Shown one piece after another: positions 6,013 to 9,235 of a stretch of 9,235 nucleotides of DNA. Location of the stretch: positions 1 through 9,235 of the forward strand of contig DASVSC010000204.1 in the NCBI GenBank assembly GCA_036388295.1, written 5' to 3'. Each line of letters starts with the position of its first letter. The stretch's first letter is position 1. The DNA comes from RYN-431 sp036388295 (lineage in GTDB: Bacteria; Planctomycetota; Phycisphaerae; Tepidisphaerales; Tepidisphaeraceae). The notes beneath the pieces are model-generated. The model was not told where the DNA came from, ran no database searches, and saw only the letters and a program-made list of their open reading frames with translations. A program made the translations under genes and the position numbers.

Positions 6013-6040
6013 CTTATGCCGAGCCAGCCGAACGTGTCAA
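6013..6040 (-). promoter_or_regulatory. Candidate promoter of the phosphodiesterase-acpS operon
   Basis: Read on the minus strand, TTGACA (6040-6035, perfect) and CATAAG (6018-6013, 4 of 6) are 16 bases apart. Transcription would start near 6006, about four bases before ATG 6002, which fits the lack of a ribosome-binding site. It lies inside the first codons of the PPIase gene. Confidence 0.4.
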
Positions 6041-7482
6041 AGGCCGCCCCCAAGAAGATTTGGTTAGCAATCGCACTGATCGCCGGCTGCGAGGCGGCGC
6101 AGAAGCAGCCGCCGGTGGTCCGGCCGGACATGCCGCCGGCCGTCGCCCCGACCCCGTCGACCGCCACGCCCGCCGCCACACGCCCGGCCGGGCCCGGCGA
6201 CGACGTCATCGCCGTCATCGGCACCACGCAGATCAAGCGGTCGGCACTCGTCACGCCGCTGATGGAGGCGTACGGCTTCAACCTCCTGATGCTGATCGTC
6301 CAGCGCGACATGGCCCGTGACGCCTGCGCGCAGCAAGGAATCGTCGTTTCGCCATCGGACGTGAAGTGGGAGCACGACTGGACGATCAACCAGATGTTCC
6401 CCACGCTCGCCCCGACCGAGGACCGCGACAAAATCCTTGAGCAGTTCCTCGCCCAGCCGAAGCCGCGCGACCAGACCACGACGCGGGCCGAGTTCGACGT
6501 CATCATCGATACCAATGCCCACCTGCGCAAGCTCGTGGAACCGTCGATCAGCCGCGGCGTGAACGACGAACTGTTGCAGCAGCAGTTCGACGAGGCGTAC
6601 GGGTCGCAGGTGAAGGTCCGTCACATTGTGGTGGCCAATCCGCAGGAAGCGACCGACGTGCGCCGGCGACTGGACGGCGGCGAAGACTTCGCCACCGTCG
6701 CCCGGCAAATCAGCCGCGACCCGCAGACCAAACGCCTCGGCGGTGAACTGGCCCCGTTCGGGCTGAACAACACGCGCTTGCCGGAGAACTTCAAGCGGGT
6801 CGCCTTTGCGATGAAGCCGGGCGAAGTCAGCGACCCGGTGCAGGCGGCCGGCGGGTATCACCTGATCAAGCTCGAACAGCGCATCGCCCCCAAGGCCGTG
6901 AAGTTCGAGGACGTGAAGGAAAGTCTGCGCGAGGACTATAAGGCCAAACTTGTCGTCGAAGGCGTCAAAGCCCTGCGGACGCGTTTAGCCCAACAGGCGC
7001 TGGCGCAGTTAAGCATCAGTGACCCGATCCTTAAGGCCGAATTCGACAAGCGTCTGGCGGCGCGGGACCAGGTCATTCGCGACCGTGAAAAGATGCGCGA
7101 GCAGATGGAAAAGGACCGCGCCAAAGCCGCCGCTCCTCCCGCCGATTCGCCGACAACATCGACGACATCGACCCAGCCGACGACCGCGCCCGACACGGTC
7201 GTGCCCGCCCCGGCCGCCGTCGAACCGATCGCGCCGGCCACCGCGCCTGCGACTCGGCCGGCGCCGATGCCCGACACCACGTCGAGTGCCGTCGACCCGA
7301 TCGCGCCACCGACGCAGCCGACCGAGCCGGCGATGCCGGCCACGCACCCGACGGCGGGCGGACAGCCGACGCCGCCTGCGGCGCAGGCGCCCGCATCACA
7401 GGCGCCCGCAGCAGGAGCGCCTGCAGCAGACACGCCTGCACCGGCATCCGTGCCTTCGACCGCGCCGACCACTCGTCCGTAA
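6016..7482 (+). CDS. Lipoprotein parvulin-type peptidyl-prolyl cis-trans isomerase (SurA/PrsA-like) with Pro/Ala/Thr-rich tail
   Basis: Counted from ATG 6016 (488 aa). A lipoprotein signal, KKIWLAIALIAGC (13-25), ends in a lipobox with Cys25. A Pro-rich linker follows (27-58), then a SurA_N-like helical region (60-190). The parvulin domain (about 198-288) shows VKVRHIVV (199-206), LGGELAPFG (241-249), FAMKPGEVSDPV (264-275) and GYHLIKL (280-286). A basic, probably coiled segment (290-370) precedes a tail of some 115 residues of Pro, Ala and Thr that ends in a 15-base repeat. Such proteins isomerise prolyl bonds and help exported proteins fold. GTG 6034 is a good alternative start, giving MSKAAPKK before the hydrophobic stretch; GTG 6004 is less likely. 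The start region abuts the divergent phosphodiesterase gene, and the aminotransferase follows after 46 bp. The family is certain, clients are unknown. Confidence 0.9.
   Translation: MPSQPNVSKAAPKKIWLAIALIAGCEAAQKQPPVVRPDMPPAVAPTPSTATPAATRPAGPGDDVIAVIGTTQIKRSALVTPLMEAYGFNLLMLIVQRDMARDACAQQGIVVSPSDVKWEHDWTINQMFPTLAPTEDRDKILEQFLAQPKPRDQTTTRAEFDVIIDTNAHLRKLVEPSISRGVNDELLQQQFDEAYGSQVKVRHIVVANPQEATDVRRRLDGGEDFATVARQISRDPQTKRLGGELAPFGLNNTRLPENFKRVAFAMKPGEVSDPVQAAGGYHLIKLEQRIAPKAVKFEDVKESLREDYKAKLVVEGVKALRTRLAQQALAQLSISDPILKAEFDKRLAARDQVIRDREKMREQMEKDRAKAAAPPADSPTTSTTSTQPTTAPDTVVPAPAAVEPIAPATAPATRPAPMPDTTSSAVDPIAPPTQPTEPAMPATHPTAGGQPTPPAAQAPASQAPAAGAPAADTPAPASVPSTAPTTRP
7384..7443 (+). repeat. In-frame 15-bp tandem repeat in the PPIase tail
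   Basis: Four 15-base units encode QAPAS, QAPAA, GAPAA and DTPAP. The 12-base word CAGGCGCCCGCA is identical at 7384-7395 and 7399-7410; later units have drifted. Because the unit is a multiple of three, copy-number change would lengthen or shorten the tail without a frameshift. Confidence 0.6.
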
Positions 7483-7528
7483 GTTTCTGGCTGCAGCCGT
7501 CCGCTGCCAGCCGCCAGCGGAGCCTGTC

Positions 7529-8752
7529 ATGTCCGACCAGCCTTTCAAGATCGACGTCAGTGCGCGGCTGGAGCGTTTGCCGCCGTACTTGTTCTCGCGC
7601 ATCAACAAGACCAAGTACGACAAGCGCGTGGCCGGGGTCGACATCATCGACCTGGGCATGGGCAACCCGACCGACCCGACGCCCGACGCGATTGTCGAAA
7701 AACTCGCCGACGCCGCGCGCGACCCGCGCAACCACCGCTACAGCGTCAGCAACGGCATCGCCGGCCTGCGGAAGGAAGTGGCCAAGCGGTACAAGACCAA
7801 GTACGGCGTGGACCTCGACCCGGAACACGAAGTCATCGTCACCATCGGCAGCAAAGAGGGCCTGAGCCACATGTGCCTGGCCCTGCTCGGCCCCGGCGAC
7901 ACCGCCATCGTGCCCGACCCGGCGTTCCCCGCCCACCTGTACGCCCCGACGATGGCCGGCGCGAATGTGCTGCGTGTGCCGCTGGGCAATGACGACGCGT
8001 TCCTCGACCGCATGGAGCGGATGATCGACGGCCTGTTCCCCGCGCCGAAGCTGGTGATCCTCAACTACCCGCACAACCCGACGAGCATGACAGTCGACCC
8101 GCAGTTCTGGACGCGTGCCATCGAGGTCTGCCGCAAGCGCAATATCATGATCATGAGCGATTTCGCTTACGGAGAGATCAACTTCGACGGCTACAAGGCC
8201 CCGAGTTTTCTCAGCGCGCCGGGCGCGAAAGAAGTGGGCGTCGAGTTCAGCACCATGAGCAAGAGCTTCAACATGGCCGGCTGGCGCGTCGGCTTCTGCT
8301 GCGGCAACCGCGAAATGGTCAAAGCCCTGGCCACCATCAAGGGCTACTACGACTACGGCCATTTCGCGCCGGTTTGGATCGCCAGCGTGATCGCCCTGCG
8401 CACGTGCGGCAAAGTGCCGGCCGAGCAGTCGGCGATCTATGAAAAGCGGCGCGACGTACTCTGCCGCAGCCTGGACCGGCTCGGCTGGACGTACGACCGC
8501 CCGCGGGCCGGCATGTTCGTCTGGGCGAAGATTGCCGAGGAGCATCTCAAGGGCCAGAGCACGCTCGATTTCTGCATCCGCATGATGGACGAAGCGGAGG
8601 TCGCGCTAGCGCCCGGCCGTGCGTTCGGCGAGAACGGCGAAGGGTTCGTCCGCATCGCACTCGTCGAAAACGAGCAGCGCCTCAAACAGGCGATGCGGAA
8701 CCTGGAACGGGCGCTTTTGCCGAAGCCGACGCCACGGAAGGCGCGGGTTTGA
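7529..8752 (+). CDS. alaC: PLP-dependent class I/II aminotransferase, AlaC-like
   Basis: A 407-aa cytoplasmic fold-type I aminotransferase. Against E. coli AlaC, recalled from memory, many blocks line up: RLPPYLFSRI (16-25), DIIDLGMGNPTDPTPDAIVEKL (38-59), EVIVTIGSKEGLSH (101-114), PDPAFPAHLYAP (129-140), LVILNYPHNPT (175-185) with Asn183, DFAYGEINFDGYKAPS (211-226) with PLP-contact Asp211 and Tyr214, FSTMSKSFNMAGWRVGF (240-256) with Schiff-base Lys245, and FVRIALVEN (373-381) with carboxylate-binding Arg375. AlaC makes alanine from pyruvate and glutamate; LL-diaminopimelate aminotransferase is the main alternative name for relatives. The start is ATG 7529, with GGAG at 7519-7522 six bases ahead. 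The open frame extends back to 7019, but that portion overlaps the PPIase tail out of frame. It may share the PPIase transcript (46 bp gap). A small stem CCGCTG/CAGCGG (7501-7520) touches the ribosome-binding site. Confidence 0.88.
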   Translation: MSDQPFKIDVSARLERLPPYLFSRINKTKYDKRVAGVDIIDLGMGNPTDPTPDAIVEKLADAARDPRNHRYSVSNGIAGLRKEVAKRYKTKYGVDLDPEHEVIVTIGSKEGLSHMCLALLGPGDTAIVPDPAFPAHLYAPTMAGANVLRVPLGNDDAFLDRMERMIDGLFPAPKLVILNYPHNPTSMTVDPQFWTRAIEVCRKRNIMIMSDFAYGEINFDGYKAPSFLSAPGAKEVGVEFSTMSKSFNMAGWRVGFCCGNREMVKALATIKGYYDYGHFAPVWIASVIALRTCGKVPAEQSAIYEKRRDVLCRSLDRLGWTYDRPRAGMFVWAKIAEEHLKGQSTLDFCIRMMDEAEVALAPGRAFGENGEGFVRIALVENEQRLKQAMRNLERALLPKPTPRKARV

Positions 8753-8781
8753 TCGCGCATTGAACTTGAAGCGACCACACG

Positions 8782-8817
8782 GATTCGAGCCGCGGGTTTA
8801 CACCCGCGGCTCGAATC
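8782..8817 (+). terminator. Perfect 16-bp hairpin after the aminotransferase gene
   Basis: GATTCGAGCCGCGGGT (8782-8797) pairs with ACCCGCGGCTCGAATC (8802-8817) around a TTAC loop. It starts 29 bases after the stop. No T-run follows on either strand. This suggests a factor-assisted terminator, an mRNA 3'-end protector, or a dispersed palindromic repeat rather than a classical intrinsic terminator. Confidence 0.6.
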
Positions 8818-8875
8818 GGTCTGCTTATCAGACGTCCGCAGCCCGAGCACGGTTCAACGACTTTCAGAAATGCGT

Positions 8876-8904
8876 TTGACAATCCGTGCGCTGAATCGCA
8901 CATC
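8876..8904 (+). promoter_or_regulatory. Weak candidate promoter ahead of the last gene
   Basis: A perfect TTGACA lies at 8876-8881. The best -10 at a proper distance (CACATC, 8899-8904, 17-base spacer) is poor. The spacer contains an inverted repeat, GTGCG-CTGAAT-CGCAC (8886-8901). The rest of the gap 8753-8988 holds only the hairpin at 8782-8817 and GC-rich sequence with no gene that I can support. Confidence 0.2.
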
Positions 8905-8988
8905 CCCAAAGCGGTATCACTCGCCATCGGTCGGCCGGAGCCGGTCGGGCCGGAGGCTGCTGATTCCGCGACCCCGCAGAAGGTTGCC

Positions 8989-9235
8989 ATGCGTTTTTTA
9001 TCGCCCAAACCCGCCCCCGCCCCGCGTAAGCCGATCGCTTGCGACGTCGGCACCGGCGATATCGATTTTCATGCCTTGCTCCGCGAAGCCGTCGGCAGCG
9101 TCAACGCCGGGCATCAGAAGGCTATCGATGATTTGCTCACCCTGGTGAGCCAGCTCGATGCCGCCGTCGCCACGCTCAGCAACGGCCAGTTGCACCTGAA
9201 GCTAGTGGAAGTGGCCGACAGTCCGACCGAAGTGG
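8989..9235 (+). CDS. Hypothetical protein, 3' end beyond the window
   Basis: The frame is open from ATG 8989 to the window end (82 codons), preceded by AGAAGG at 8978-8983, five bases away. The visible sequence starts MRFLSPKPAPAPRKP, a short basic Pro-rich lead, then 'DFHALLREAVGSVNAGHQKAI' spread over 27-47. An amphipathic helical stretch follows (about 28-66), rich in Leu, Ala, Asp and Gln and possibly coiled-coil. Next is LHLKLVEVADSPTE (68-81), which reads like the start of a strand. No signal peptide or catalytic motif is seen and I do not recognise the family. The ribosome-binding site and codon use look genuine. It probably has its own transcript, because the long hairpin lies between it and the aminotransferase gene. 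Confidence 0.6.
   Translation, partial: MRFLSPKPAPAPRKPIACDVGTGDIDFHALLREAVGSVNAGHQKAIDDLLTLVSQLDAAVATLSNGQLHLKLVEVADSPTEV

Noticed and set aside
5391..6320. 309-codon open frame on the plus strand
   Set aside because: It lies antisense to the phosphodiesterase and runs out of frame into the PPIase gene; no start signal and no motifs.
6003..6530. N-terminal extension of the phosphodiesterase frame to 6530
   Set aside because: The extra 176 codons are antisense to the PPIase gene and precede a normal signal peptide; ATG 6002 or 5966 is far more likely.
7019..7528. N-terminal extension of the aminotransferase frame
   Set aside because: The product is almost pure Arg/Pro/Ser and overlaps the PPIase tail; a ribosome-binding site and family homology both start at 7529.
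7073..8545. 490-codon open frame on the minus strand
   Set aside because: It is the mirror of the aminotransferase and PPIase genes in GC-rich DNA; its product is His/Arg/Val/Ala-rich with no motif, while the plus strand carries clear enzyme signatures.
8781..8820. tRNA-like T-arm (GATTCGAGCC)
   Set aside because: The segment is one arm of a perfect palindrome, and no acceptor, D or anticodon arms can be drawn around it.
8870..9148. 92-codon plus-strand frame
   Set aside because: Its product is rich in Arg, Pro and Ser and overlaps the better-supported gene at 8989, which has a ribosome-binding site.

Overview
The window is GC-rich chromosomal DNA with tightly packed genes on both strands. 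It most resembles a planctomycete, probably class Phycisphaerae. That placement is inference. It rests on the base composition, an N-terminal double CxxC zinc ribbon of the 'CxxCGYDLR...CPECG' type fused to membrane helices, a 'hGRWPxSxDELvPeFL' protein, alternative start codons, and a 'cgcagatgnacgcagat' repeat of a kind familiar from such genomes. I see no phage, transposase, CRISPR, rRNA or tRNA. Most of the window is ordinary housekeeping and envelope gene content, and I do not see a clear new multi-gene system.

Layout. A 5'-truncated hypothetical gene (1-741, +) converges with, and overlaps by 33 bp, a zinc-ribbon membrane protein gene (709-1632, -). A short divergent promoter region leads to a Gfo/Idh/MocA oxidoreductase (1717-2829, +), followed by a hairpin. 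Next is a two-gene thiol-redox unit (2912-4360, +): an exported stand-alone DsbD alpha-like domain protein, then an exported redoxin with a single active-site Cys. A strong 15-bp hairpin and a 146-bp inverted-repeat element separate this unit from a two-gene operon on the minus strand. That operon encodes an exported alkaline-phosphatase-superfamily phosphodiesterase (4968-6002) and holo-ACP synthase AcpS (4588-4971), coupled by a TTGA overlap.

Divergent from the phosphodiesterase, with start regions almost touching, is a lipoprotein parvulin-type peptidyl-prolyl isomerase with a long Pro/Ala/Thr tail (6016-7482, +). An AlaC-like PLP aminotransferase follows 46 bp later (7529-8752, +). After another long hairpin, the start of an unrecognised gene (8989 to the window end, +) is visible.

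Four of the nine genes encode exported proteins: DsbD-alpha, redoxin, phosphodiesterase and PPIase lipoprotein. This stretch is therefore weighted to the cell envelope, with three metabolic enzymes (oxidoreductase, AcpS, aminotransferase) interspersed. No intergenic stretch exceeds 300 bases. The two largest gaps, 4361-4587 and 8753-8988, hold the hairpins and the repeat element.
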